Of a stretch of 64,000 nucleotides of DNA, positions 48,084 through 57,929 are shown piece after piece (position 1 is the stretch's first letter; every line of letters starts with the position of its first letter). The notes under the pieces are model-generated. The model was not told where the DNA came from and did no database searches. It worked only from the letters and a program-made list of their open reading frames with translations. Position numbers and translations under genes: made by a program. The stretch lies in the NCBI GenBank assembly GCA_029775965.1, contig JARVJU010000005.1, positions 1 through 64,000 on the forward strand. The letters are read 5' to 3'. This DNA comes from Nitrososphaeria archaeon. GTDB taxonomy: Archaea > Thermoproteota > Nitrososphaeria > Conexivisphaerales > DTJL01.

Positions 48084-48130
48084 TACGGTGCAATAATCAA
48101 GTAATCAATCATTGTACCAGTGCACCGTAA
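48083..48130. promoter_or_regulatory. 10-bp perfect inverted repeat adjacent to the pepQ start
   Basis: TTACGGTGCA(48083-48092)-28nt-TGCACCGTAA(48121-48130); the first arm touches the pepQ ATG (48081-48083 on the minus strand). Confidence 0.6.
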
Positions 48131-48666
48131 GTAAGAAAGGTGTACGATAAGTTAGTTTACTAATTTTCTCAAATATAGATAGCGGAGGTACAAATAAATA
48201 TCACTCGATACATGGCTAATTTAAGCCCCAATGAAAGTCTACAATGTCAACACTGATAAAAGCATTGTGACAGATGGCTTGGGTCCGAGCTTTGCAGATG
48301 AGGCGATGGTTGTGGAAAAAGTCAAAGCCAAGGCTAGATAATTACATCCAAAGAGCATGGGCTTGCGCTCGGTAGATGGTCGTCAAAAGACCTGCCATAG
48401 ATGGAATATAGATGCTCTAGCTGTGAAGAGAAGCTACCAGGGGATGAATTGTTTCTTACATCAAAATGTTCGGTATCATTAGTATTCACCTTATGATATC
48501 ATGTTATCTCCTGCGGAACAAGCACCTTGCCATGACAGCCTGATAGCAAGCTGGGCATTGGAGCAAGAAGCCATCAGTTTTAACTTGCGAGGGAGGTCAC
48601 TAATTTTAGGTATTATGTGATTATTCCTGATAATCCTAGTGCTTAAATAGTTATGTAATTTATTCA

Positions 48667-51600
48667 ATGCAAGCGTCCGATAAAATGGTCTTCATATCTC
48701 GTCTGACCCTCAAGGGGTTCAAGTCTTTCCCCGCGAAGCCTGTTACTGTTGTCCTTGAACCAGGATTTAACGCAATTACCGGGCCGAATGGTTCCGGTAA
48801 GTCTAATATTATGGACGCGATAAGATTTGTGTTAGGAGAGAACAGTCCGAAGGCTCTTAGACATAATAAAATGTCTGACGTTATAAATGATCAATCGAGA
48901 GATGAATTGGGAGCTGTTAGGGTTTCGCTTACTCTTGATAATTCCGACAGGTCACTTCCCTTGGATACTGATAAAGTTGTAGTATCAAGGGAGCTGCATA
49001 AGAACGGAGACAGCACATACTTTATCGACGGACGGAGGGTGCCAAGGAATCATTATTTGGAGTTTCTTGGTGCCGCGCATCTTACTCCCGACGGTCTTAA
49101 CATAGTAGCCCAGGGAACAATACAAAGACTTTCAGAACTCACACCAGATGAGAGAAGGGCTGCGGTAGAGCAGTATTTAGGGCTCAAGCATTTTGACGAA
49201 AAGAAAGCAGAAGCGATGGCCAGATTGCGCGAAGCTGACAATGAGCTTGCCGTTTCATTCGCTAAACTTGATGAGAAAAGAGAGGCAATTGAGAGGTTAC
49301 AAGCTGAAAGAAATGATGCATTAAGACTAAGGCAAGTGCAGAGAGAGATAGCCAGAATAAGGAAATCTATGCTTTTAGCTACTGTCAATCGTACAGAAGA
49401 TGAACTGCAATCTGCGAATGAGAAGATAAAACAGTTGCAAAGGATTAAGAGCGACCTAGAAGCATCAACAGCGATCGCAGAGGATGAGAAGCACAGACTG
49501 GAAAATGAAAGGGAAGAATATTACTCTACTAGAATAGCTGGCCCCAACATGAAACTTACCGAGATTGGTCTCTCAATTGCACAGAAGAAAAAAGAAGCTG
49601 AGTACCTTGAACAAAGAAAGCTTCAGCTTCTTAACTCCAAAGCATCACTTGAACAAGCCATACCTAAGCTTAGAAGCATGCAAGAAGCCGCAATAACCGA
49701 AATAAATGCAGCTCAAAACGATGTAAACGTCATTCAGCAGCAGGTTAAAACAGTACAAGATCAGATAGATTCGTTAACACAGAAGGTTAACGCTTTACAG
49801 AGTGAAGCTGTAGAACTGCAGCGGAGGAAGGAGTCATTAGTTCCCAAAGAAAATACGCTAGTTCAAGCAGTTCATATGTTGCAGCAGAAGAAGAATGAAC
49901 CTGACAATGAACTTCAGAGAATAGTTAGAGAGGTTGCAACCTTCAGGGAACAACAGTCAGAGATGCAAAAGAAAAGAGATGATTTGATAGCCATGACGAA
50001 CAACTTCAAGTCGATGCTTGATGAAATAGGCAGGATACTCCCTGAAAGGCAAAAAGAACTTTCAGAAATAGAGGACAAGATCAAGTCTTACTATGAACAA
50101 AAGAAGAATCTTTCCAAAGAGATACAGCAGGCGGAAAAGATTCTTGATAACGCAAGGGAAACTGTCACAAAATACGTTTCTGGTAAGGAATTGGCCGAAA
50201 GGTTTCTTGGCGAAGAGCTGAACGTTGTCAAAATAGAAGAGCTGGCCCAGACTGGAGCTATAAATGGATTCCGTGGTATATTACAGAATATAATATCTTT
50301 TGATCCAAAGTATGGTCCAGCTATCAAGGCTACAGGCCAAGAATGGCTCTACAGTTTTGTTGTAGACGATGTCCCAACACTTGTAGAAGTGGCTTCACTG
50401 GCTAAAAGGCTGAAGACCGGACGGATCAAAATACTGCCTCTCTCTGAGCTTGAAGGAACCCCTGTAGTAGAAGTTCCGAATGAGCAGGGAGTGCTTGGGG
50501 TAGTGTCAGAGTTTGTAAAGTGCAGTAAAGAGTACAGGGCAGTGGTTGAGTTCGCATTTGGTAATACACTGCTTGCAGATACAGCGAAGAATGCCTTTCT
50601 GGTATCTCAAAAGGGATACAGGTGTGTTTCTTTAAATGGCGATCTGTTTGAATCGAATGTGTCTGCGATGGAAACAGGGAAGATAAGAGATGTAACACTG
50701 GTTGAGATAGGGGTATCAGACTTGGAATCAGTTAGGATAGCTGAAGAATCTCTGAAGTCGCTCAAGGATTCTTTAGACAGAAGGAAGAGAGTACTTGACA
50801 AGCTTGATCACATTTTGTATGCCTTAGAGGATAAGAAATTGAACCTTCTTGTCCAGATAAGGGAGTTAGGATCTAACCTGAAGACATACAGGTCGTTTCT
50901 GAAGAGGTATACTTCCCTGTCAAATAATGCTGAGATGAAGCTATCGAAGATTACATCTTTGATTAAGAGATACGAAACAAGGACAATGATACTACAGCAG
51001 AAGATTCAGTCTATATCGGAGAGAATATCAAAGATAAACGAAAGGATCTCATCGATTGGTATAGAAGAGCTTGAAAAGTCTCTAGCTCAACTGCAGGCGT
51101 CAAGAGCATCTCTAATGTCTGAAATAGACGATAAAAATAGGACAATAACTTCACTTAACACAGAAATATCAAAACATCAGGCAAGGCTTAATGGTGAGCT
51201 AAGACCTCGTCTTGAGCAGATTGAATCTACACTCAGCCATTCCCTTAAAGAGCTGGCATCCATTGAGTCTGAGCTTCTAGGCTTGGAGTCAAAACTCCAG
51301 GACCTACAGAGAGATTTAGATGCTCTGAGCAATGAGCAACGTGTAGTAAGAGAAGAGGATGAAAGAGCTTTACCCCGTCTGAAGGAGATAGAGGATTCGA
51401 TAAAGAACAAAGAACAGCAAATCTCCTCGTACAGGCAGCAGATGCTGAGGCTTGATAGAGAAATAATAAAGATGGAAAACGAAGTGCAAACTTTACAGGG
51501 TAAGAAAGAAACAGTGCTATCTGAACTTTCTTCCCTTGATGTTGAGGAAGAGGTCTATTTTAACGAAACGCTGGAACTACTCTTATCCGACCTTAAGCAG

Positions 51601-52227
51601 GAAGAAGCAGAGCTTAAAGACAAAGTTAACCTTCTTGCCCCACAGAACTATCAGGAAGCATTTATCAGTTATAGGAGCGCATCAGAAAGAAGAAACGAAC
51701 TAGAAAAAGATAGGAATGCAATAGTCTCCTTTATAGAGAAGATAGAGGGCGAAAAGAAATCAGCCTTTATGATGGCTTTTGAGAAGCTGGACAGAGAGGT
51801 AAGATCTATATTTCACAGGCTGACAGGAGGGGAAGGTTGGCTTGAACTGGAGGAGCCAGATGATCCATTTGCAGGAGGGATATTTCTAATGGCACGTTTC
51901 CAGAACAGCACACCAAGAGAATCCTCAAGCCTTAGTGGTGGAGAGAAGGCAATATCTGCACTTCCATTTCTTCTGGCTTTCCAGACAATCTATCCCTCAG
52001 GGTTCTACCTTTTCGACGAAGTTGATGCGGCGCTTGACCCTTTGTATGCCCAAGGTCTAGGTTCCCTGCTAGCTGAGTGGGCGCAGCAAGCGCAAATAAT
52101 CGCAATTTCATTCAAGGAGTCTGTAATCAGCAACGCGGAAAACCTGATAGGCGTGTACAAGACTAATGGATTGAGCAATGTAGTAAGACTGAAAAGAGGT
52201 GTAACAGTAGATGTCAAAGCAGGATAA
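48667..52227 (+). CDS. smc: Chromosome segregation SMC ATPase
   Basis: FNAITGPNGSGKSNIMDAIRFVLGE; long coiled coils with hinge; SSLSGGEKAISALPFLLAFQ...FDEVDAALDP. Confidence 0.97.
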   Translation: MQASDKMVFISRLTLKGFKSFPAKPVTVVLEPGFNAITGPNGSGKSNIMDAIRFVLGENSPKALRHNKMSDVINDQSRDELGAVRVSLTLDNSDRSLPLDTDKVVVSRELHKNGDSTYFIDGRRVPRNHYLEFLGAAHLTPDGLNIVAQGTIQRLSELTPDERRAAVEQYLGLKHFDEKKAEAMARLREADNELAVSFAKLDEKREAIERLQAERNDALRLRQVQREIARIRKSMLLATVNRTEDELQSANEKIKQLQRIKSDLEASTAIAEDEKHRLENEREEYYSTRIAGPNMKLTEIGLSIAQKKKEAEYLEQRKLQLLNSKASLEQAIPKLRSMQEAAITEINAAQNDVNVIQQQVKTVQDQIDSLTQKVNALQSEAVELQRRKESLVPKENTLVQAVHMLQQKKNEPDNELQRIVREVATFREQQSEMQKKRDDLIAMTNNFKSMLDEIGRILPERQKELSEIEDKIKSYYEQKKNLSKEIQQAEKILDNARETVTKYVSGKELAERFLGEELNVVKIEELAQTGAINGFRGILQNIISFDPKYGPAIKATGQEWLYSFVVDDVPTLVEVASLAKRLKTGRIKILPLSELEGTPVVEVPNEQGVLGVVSEFVKCSKEYRAVVEFAFGNTLLADTAKNAFLVSQKGYRCVSLNGDLFESNVSAMETGKIRDVTLVEIGVSDLESVRIAEESLKSLKDSLDRRKRVLDKLDHILYALEDKKLNLLVQIRELGSNLKTYRSFLKRYTSLSNNAEMKLSKITSLIKRYETRTMILQQKIQSISERISKINERISSIGIEELEKSLAQLQASRASLMSEIDDKNRTITSLNTEISKHQARLNGELRPRLEQIESTLSHSLKELASIESELLGLESKLQDLQRDLDALSNEQRVVREEDERALPRLKEIEDSIKNKEQQISSYRQQMLRLDREIIKMENEVQTLQGKKETVLSELSSLDVEEEVYFNETLELLLSDLKQEEAELKDKVNLLAPQNYQEAFISYRSASERRNELEKDRNAIVSFIEKIEGEKKSAFMMAFEKLDREVRSIFHRLTGGEGWLELEEPDDPFAGGIFLMARFQNSTPRESSSLSGGEKAISALPFLLAFQTIYPSGFYLFDEVDAALDPLYAQGLGSLLAEWAQQAQIIAISFKESVISNAENLIGVYKTNGLSNVVRLKRGVTVDVKAG

Positions 52228-52852
52228 AGATGAATCAGTAAGAATACTTCTGAACCCTGCCATAGCCCTCAGAGTGAAGCCTTGGGACGTAAGCATCCAC
52301 ATGTTACTGGAGCGATTTCTTAGCTACTTGGAGCAAAAACCGATTGTAGACATGAGACTGAGCGGTCTAGCATTACTTACATCCAGCATACTGTACAAGC
52401 TCAAAGTCGAGCAGTTATTCTATGAAGAGACAAAATCATCTAAGAAAAACATTTCAGAGCTTACCGAGCCGACGGAGACTCTACGAATGCCTTTCAGGCT
52501 TCAAGCGCCTATATCTGATATAGCAGATCTTCTTTCAGCATTGGAGTCGCTCCTGCAGGAGATGGAAAGACCTGTTGTGGAAAAACATGATACAAGTCTC
52601 TTCCAGCCTATTCTCGAATCTCAAGCAGTGGAGAAGGATACTATCAATCAGATCATAGAATCATATTCAGTTGTCATATTAGCTATGCTAAAAGAGAAGC
52701 AGCAGATAAAATTCACAGAGCTGACAAATGGTAAAGAATGGCCTGATGTAGTCAGGTCGTTCATTGTCATTCTATTTCTTGCTCATCAAGGCAAAGTGGT
52801 GCTTTTACAGGAAGATGAAATGCAGGATATAATCTTGATGGGTGTAGGATGA
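52211..52852 (+). CDS. scpA: Segregation and condensation protein ScpA
   Basis: Overlaps smc by 17 nt; kleisin-like WDVSIHMLLERFLSYLEQKPIVDMRLSGLALLTSSILYKLKVEQLF. Confidence 0.85.
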   Translation: MSKQDKDESVRILLNPAIALRVKPWDVSIHMLLERFLSYLEQKPIVDMRLSGLALLTSSILYKLKVEQLFYEETKSSKKNISELTEPTETLRMPFRLQAPISDIADLLSALESLLQEMERPVVEKHDTSLFQPILESQAVEKDTINQIIESYSVVILAMLKEKQQIKFTELTNGKEWPDVVRSFIVILFLAHQGKVVLLQEDEMQDIILMGVG

Positions 52853-53400
52853 TGTCAGAAGATAAATCATTCGAAGGTAGGATAGAAGCTGCCCTCTACT
52901 CTGCCGGAAGGCCTATAAGCGTAGATGAATTGTGCAGGGCCGCGCAAACCACTTCACGAAGAAAGGTTATATCATCTTTGCTGAAAATAATCAAAAAGGT
53001 TGAAGCAAACTTTGCTGCGATAGAGGTGATAAAGGTGGGCGATGATAGCTATGCTATGCAGCTGAAGCCCCAGTTCAATAGTATGGCAAAGAAATTTGCG
53101 AACCAACCTTTGCTCTCGAAATCAATAATGAAGACACTTACCATGATAGCTTACTTTCAGCCTGTATCCGCAAGAAGTTTATCTGCAAGAAGAGGCTCGT
53201 CCGTATACAGGCATCTGAAGATACTCGAATCTATGGGTTTTGTATCGAGTACTGCTCAAGGGAAGAGCAGTTCATACACGACGACTGAATACTTTTCTGA
53301 CTATTTTGGTCTTCCAAAGGATAAAACAAAGCTAAAAGAAAGTCTGAAAAGACTCTTTCCCGAACAAGTAGAACAGTCATTGCACCAAGTTTCTACTTAG
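52849..53400 (+). CDS. scpB: Segregation and condensation protein ScpB
   Basis: IEAALYSAGRPISVDELCRAAQTTSRRKVISSLLKIIKKVEANFAAIEVIKVGDDSYAMQLKPQF; tandem wHTH. Confidence 0.92.
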   Translation: MMSEDKSFEGRIEAALYSAGRPISVDELCRAAQTTSRRKVISSLLKIIKKVEANFAAIEVIKVGDDSYAMQLKPQFNSMAKKFANQPLLSKSIMKTLTMIAYFQPVSARSLSARRGSSVYRHLKILESMGFVSSTAQGKSSSYTTTEYFSDYFGLPKDKTKLKESLKRLFPEQVEQSLHQVST

Positions 53401-53795
53401 CTAGATCGTAGCTTTAGACGAAATATATACCCCTTCCCTCGGAAGATAATGAGCCTATGTTTTAGTTATGTTACCGATTCTCACGATATGAAATTGCGCA
53501 TTAGTCCACGTTTTGCCCTGTTTCGCTGATATTCTTTATATTCCATAGCATCTTGACTCAAGCTAATTCATGAAGTTTATCTCCATCTTTAGGTTTAAGT
53601 AGAATTGCGGGTATCCTGAGCATATTTCCTTATCTTCTAATTCAACATTATCATGGGGGTATTATGGTATCATATTCACGATATTAAGCACCGCGCTTCT
53701 TTGGCTTTCTGTTTCCGTCTTCATAAATGAGATGGTTCACTACACAGGAGCATAGTCAATGCTTAAATCATAGCAATTTGTGCTTGCTGCGAGAG

Positions 53796-54182
53796 TTGAC
53801 AAGACCGATCGAAAATTTAAGAAAGAGAAAGGCCACAGGAGGTAAAAGGATACCGTACAGAGGGAGAAGAGCGTACGAATATGATGGATTTGCACTCGAA
53901 CCTGTCATAGGTAAAGAGTCTAAGGCATGGCGAAGGATTAGGGGTGGCAAGAAGAAGGTTGGTTTGGTTATGGTAGAATTTGCCAATGTACTAGACCCTT
54001 CAAAGCATACTGCAAAAAAGGTAAAGGTGGTGAGAGTTACTCAGAATAAAGCAAACAGGGATTATGAAAGAAGGGGAGTAATAACAAAAGGGACTGTGAT
54101 AGAGACAGAGCTCGGAAGGGCAGTAGTTACCTCAAGGCCTTCTCAGCATGGAGTTGTCAATGCTGTCTTGGCTTCTAGGTAA
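53796..54182 (+). CDS. rps8e: Ribosomal protein eS8
   Basis: LTRPIENLRKRKATGGKRIPYRGRRAYEYDGFALEPVIGK; TTG start preferred over 53727. Confidence 0.95.
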   Translation: MTRPIENLRKRKATGGKRIPYRGRRAYEYDGFALEPVIGKESKAWRRIRGGKKKVGLVMVEFANVLDPSKHTAKKVKVVRVTQNKANRDYERRGVITKGTVIETELGRAVVTSRPSQHGVVNAVLASR

Positions 54183-54188
54183 TTAAGG

Positions 54189-54482
54189 TTGAAGGATTAC
54201 AAGAAGTTTGTCATATGGGCAGACTATTTTGACTCATCGGTAACAAGGAAGCAGGGAAGAAGAGTTCCTTTCCATTCTGCTGTCAGGTCTCCAACTTTGA
54301 ATGATTTAGCTGAAGCGGCAAGAAGACTGGGTTTTGAACCCGAGCAGCAGCCTGCCAGACGCCCGTCAAGGACTCACGCTATTGGATATATACAGATTGT
54401 AAAAAAGGGTAAGAAGTCCGAAGTCATAAAGTTAATTGCGAAGGAACTGGCGAAAAGGCAAACTGAAAGCAAGAGGACATGA
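54189..54482 (+). CDS. srp19: Signal recognition particle protein SRP19
   Basis: KKFVIWADYFDSSVTRKQGRRVPFHSAVRSPTLNDLAEAARRLGFEPE. Confidence 0.93.
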   Translation: MKDYKKFVIWADYFDSSVTRKQGRRVPFHSAVRSPTLNDLAEAARRLGFEPEQQPARRPSRTHAIGYIQIVKKGKKSEVIKLIAKELAKRQTESKRT

Positions 54483-54515
54483 GACGCCAAGCCATAAGAT
54501 TAATTACTTTGCATC

Positions 54516-54755
54516 TTGAATCTTAGCATGTTGCGAGAAGTGGGTGTGCTGATAAGACAAGCAAGGAGCGGAAAACTGATAGTAAGGTTAAAAGGAGATG
54601 CAAAGGCAGGCGAAGTTCTATTTGATTCTGACGGAAGAGCTGTAGGTAAGGTAACGGAGGTCTTTGGACCTATCAGGTCTCCTTACGCCTCACTTGAACC
54701 TCTGACTGATAAGGTAGCAAGAGTGATAGGTGAGAAGGTGTATCTCAAAAATTGA
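54516..54755 (+). CDS. gar1: H/ACA RNP protein Gar1
   Basis: VGVLIRQARSGKLIVRLKGDAKAGEVLFDSDGRAVGKVTEVFGPIRSPYASLEP. Confidence 0.9.
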   Translation: MNLSMLREVGVLIRQARSGKLIVRLKGDAKAGEVLFDSDGRAVGKVTEVFGPIRSPYASLEPLTDKVARVIGEKVYLKN

Positions 54756-55708
54756 AAGAACACGGAGCTTTTCCAGACAGGTGTCCCTACTGCTCTTCTC
54801 CTATAATAGGGGATAGAGAGACTGGAGAGCTTGTCTGCCCTACATGCGGTGCTGTGCTGGAGGAGTCTCTGGAATTTGAAGGACCGGAGTGGAAGGCAAT
54901 AGACCCTGAAGATAAGCTCAGAAAGAGCAGGGCAGGCCCTCCGCTAACCTACACGCAGCACGATTTTGGTCTTACAACGTCAATAGATACGAGCGGAACT
55001 GATTTTCAGGGTAATAGACTAAATGGTGATGGTAGAGCAAATGCTGCTAGGATGAATATGTGGCATTCCCGCATGAGAACTGTGGACAGCAAGGAAAGGT
55101 CGATGGCGAACGTACTGCAAAAGATCTCCGACATAGCAAAGAGCTTGAATCTACCACCTAATGTTGTGGAAACGGCTGCGTATAACTTCCGGCAGTATGC
55201 AAAGGATGGGCAAACGAAGGGTCGTTCAGCTGTAGTCCTCGCTGCAGCAATGTTATATCTTTCATGTAAGCAATGTGATGTAAACAGGAGTCTTGCAGAG
55301 ATAGCACAGAAATCAGGACTTGAGAGAAAAGTCGTCGGGAAGTATTATCGTCAGATAGTTAGAGGTATGGAATTGGAGCATGTACCCTCAGCTTCTATGG
55401 CGAATCATATAGCTAAACTATCGAATATACTAGGCATATCACCGAGGGTCGAGAGGCTTGCTGCAGAGCTTAGCGGCATGGTGTCCGAAGCTCCTATAGG
55501 AAGCGGAAAATCGCCTGCAGGATTAGCAGCTGCTTATATCTACATAGCATCCACACTCCTGAACGAACATATCCAGCAAAGAAAGATATCCGAAAATGCA
55601 AACATAACAGAGGTAACAATAAGAAAAAGGTGCAGGGAGATATTTGACAGCTATGATGTTATAGTAGCTCTTAAGCCGAAGAGATCCAGTCAAGGCAAAA
55701 ATAAGTAG
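54752..55708 (+). CDS. tfb: Transcription initiation factor TFB
   Basis: RCPYCSSPIIGDRETGELVCPTCGAVLEE...two cyclin folds; GRSAVVLAAAMLYLSCKQ. Confidence 0.96.
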   Translation: MKEHGAFPDRCPYCSSPIIGDRETGELVCPTCGAVLEESLEFEGPEWKAIDPEDKLRKSRAGPPLTYTQHDFGLTTSIDTSGTDFQGNRLNGDGRANAARMNMWHSRMRTVDSKERSMANVLQKISDIAKSLNLPPNVVETAAYNFRQYAKDGQTKGRSAVVLAAAMLYLSCKQCDVNRSLAEIAQKSGLERKVVGKYYRQIVRGMELEHVPSASMANHIAKLSNILGISPRVERLAAELSGMVSEAPIGSGKSPAGLAAAYIYIASTLLNEHIQQRKISENANITEVTIRKRCREIFDSYDVIVALKPKRSSQGKNK

Positions 55709-55745
55709 GAAACGGTTTTAAGTTTCTAAAATTTTTTATACAGGT

Positions 55746-56150
55746 ATGTCAGAAAACGCTAAAGTGTTGGCAGAAGCAGAAGAAGATCTTATCAGTAAGG
55801 TCTACAGACTTGTTATCGAAAGCGGCGATGATGGAATACTCCAGAGCGAGCTCTGGAAGGTTCTCGGACTTACAAGCAGAGATGGTTCGAGGATAGCTTC
55901 CCGTCTCGAGAAGAGGAAACTGATAAAGAGGGAGAGAGTTCTGGAAAGAGGAAGGTGGACCTATAAGCTTCTTCCTTTGGTTATACCTATCGATACAAGT
56001 AGCATTGAAGATGCTCCATGTATAAGATGTGCAGATGAAGAGAGGTGTGCACTTGACAGCTCTGTCAGCCCCCTAACATGTAGACTTCTCGAAGACTGGG
56101 TGTTGACAGAATACAGGCAGGCACGTCAGAATGCGCCTTCAGCAGGCTAG
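55746..56150 (+). CDS. Transcription factor E beta subunit (TFE-beta/hRPC39-like): wHTH plus four-Cys putative Fe-S motif
   Basis: ILQSELWKVLGLTSRDGSRIASRLEKRKLIKRERVLERGRWTYKL and C-terminal CIRCADEERCALDSSVSPLTCRLLEDWV, similar to the RPC39 C-terminal CPVFDDC..ISPxxCxYMxEWL pattern. Confidence 0.75.
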   Translation: MSENAKVLAEAEEDLISKVYRLVIESGDDGILQSELWKVLGLTSRDGSRIASRLEKRKLIKRERVLERGRWTYKLLPLVIPIDTSSIEDAPCIRCADEERCALDSSVSPLTCRLLEDWVLTEYRQARQNAPSAG

Positions 56151-56739
56151 ACGAGACTATTACAGAAGGCTTGCACGGAGAGAAGGATATCCGAGCAGAG
56201 CAGCATTCAAGCTGATGCAACTCGATGATAAATATAAAATTATCAAAAAAGGGGCTACAATACTTGATATAGGATGCTCTCCCGGGGGATGGTCCAAGGT
56301 TGCATGTGAACGAGTAGGTAATGCAGGTCTTGTTGTGGGAATAGATATCACTCCTCCAACTTTTAAACACGATAGATTTGTGTTTATAAAATCAGACATA
56401 GCTGATGTCTTGCCTGAAAGAATAACTGAGTATAGCAAGCAATATGACGTTGCATTATCTGATATATCCCCAAACATCACAGGCATATGGGAGCTGGATA
56501 ACGGAAGACAGATCGAACTTTCAAAGATAGCTTTCAGACTTGCCTGCAAAGTCCTGAAGAAAGGAGGATCCTGCATCTTCAAGGCCTTTCAGGGTGAGTT
56601 CACAGATGAATTGATATCTGTACTGAAGCCTTGTTTTCAGCGTGTTATAATTTCAAAACCTGAAGCAAGCAGAAAACAGAGCAGCGAAATATACCTTGTG
56701 TGTCTAAACTTTGTCAATCCTCCGCCAGAATGGACTTAA
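56131..56739 (+). CDS. rlmE: FtsJ/RlmE-type 23S rRNA 2'-O-methyltransferase
   Basis: DYYRRLARREGYPSRAAFKLMQLDDKYKIIKKGATILDIGCSPGGWSKVA. Confidence 0.95.
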   Translation: MRLQQARRDYYRRLARREGYPSRAAFKLMQLDDKYKIIKKGATILDIGCSPGGWSKVACERVGNAGLVVGIDITPPTFKHDRFVFIKSDIADVLPERITEYSKQYDVALSDISPNITGIWELDNGRQIELSKIAFRLACKVLKKGGSCIFKAFQGEFTDELISVLKPCFQRVIISKPEASRKQSSEIYLVCLNFVNPPPEWT

Positions 56740-57856
56740 TTGTTGTTATGTCAGCATTTGTCTTTACGCCCTGTGGTTCTATACTTGACCTTGCTGCTTG
56801 GAACCCTAGGTCACGTAATCTTCTAATCACATCATCTGGTTTAGGAGAAGTCCTTCCCAGTCTGTCTGCAATATCGGGTAGCCTGTAATAAAGAGGCTGA
56901 ATCTGAGCTTCATTCCTAGCTAGGTCGAACATTCTGATATACTTTGAAAATGATTTCTCAGCAAAGGAGACCATTGAAGTTATGAATTCTTTATCAAAAA
57001 GCTGTCCTAACCAAACTGGACCGGTTATTTCCATATTTTTACCACAAACATTGCACTTCCTATCGATTGTTTCACCAATCTGCCTATTTAGACATGAGGA
57101 GCAATAAGATATATAGCCGAAGTTATGCACTTGACTATTAGCTTTTGTGGCTGATCTTGCAAGTATAAGATAGGAGCGCATGTAGTGCATGTAGGTGTGC
57201 GTGAATACAGGTATTGCAGCCATATCTAAAGACATAGCTCTTCTAATCACCATACCAGTAAGTAGCCTCAATGCTACTTCTTTCGAGCAGTCTGCTCTGA
57301 TGCTTTTTGCAAAGTATCTTCTGAATGCAACATCTTTGTAAACGCCAGAAAGAGCTGCGGTATCAGTTGCAGTTAGCGAAAGAAGACCCCCATCCTTTAA
57401 TGCCCGAATTGCAGATTCAACATAAGAGGTTGGAGAGCCAAAAGGGTCTATGTCAATGATATCAGCTCTAAGCTCCCTTTTAGACCTTAAGGCGAGAAAT
57501 GAGTTAGCCTCGTCATTGTTCACTTCTAGCCTGTCAGCAATACCGTTTAACCGAGCTGTAGCTTTGGCAGCTTCCAAAGCAGTAGGATTGAGGTCGTTGA
57601 TTATAGCATTTGATACACCATCACCTTCAACTAGAGTTCTGATTGCTTTGGCTCCGACACCTGCAAGCGGGTCAAGAAGGGTAGTTCTTCCTTTACCTGA
57701 ATAGGAGGAATATGCTATGACTGCTATATCCCTGACCATTCTTCCCTTAGGATTGAAGAAAGCTGGTACTGAAGGGGGTGATGACGTTGTAAGACTTTCA
57801 TCTGGAACAACAAGAATGGTATTTCCTTCCCTGTATTCACTGAATCCGTTTGGCAT
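56714..57856 (-). CDS. trm1: tRNA (guanine26-N2)-dimethyltransferase Trm1
   Basis: VPAFFNPKGRMVRDIAV...LLDPLAGVGAKAIR...ADIIDIDPFGSPTSYVESAIRALKDGGLLSLTATDTAALSG. Confidence 0.95.
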   Translation of the reverse strand: MPNGFSEYREGNTILVVPDESLTTSSPPSVPAFFNPKGRMVRDIAVIAYSSYSGKGRTTLLDPLAGVGAKAIRTLVEGDGVSNAIINDLNPTALEAAKATARLNGIADRLEVNNDEANSFLALRSKRELRADIIDIDPFGSPTSYVESAIRALKDGGLLSLTATDTAALSGVYKDVAFRRYFAKSIRADCSKEVALRLLTGMVIRRAMSLDMAAIPVFTHTYMHYMRSYLILARSATKANSQVHNFGYISYCSSCLNRQIGETIDRKCNVCGKNMEITGPVWLGQLFDKEFITSMVSFAEKSFSKYIRMFDLARNEAQIQPLYYRLPDIADRLGRTSPKPDDVIRRLRDLGFQAARSSIEPQGVKTNADITTIKSILAED

Positions 57857-57929
57857 ATCATTATATCTAATGTAGGTATAATTAATCTAGATGCCAAGCT
57901 TATAGAATAGAGTTACGAAGCTTAATCCG

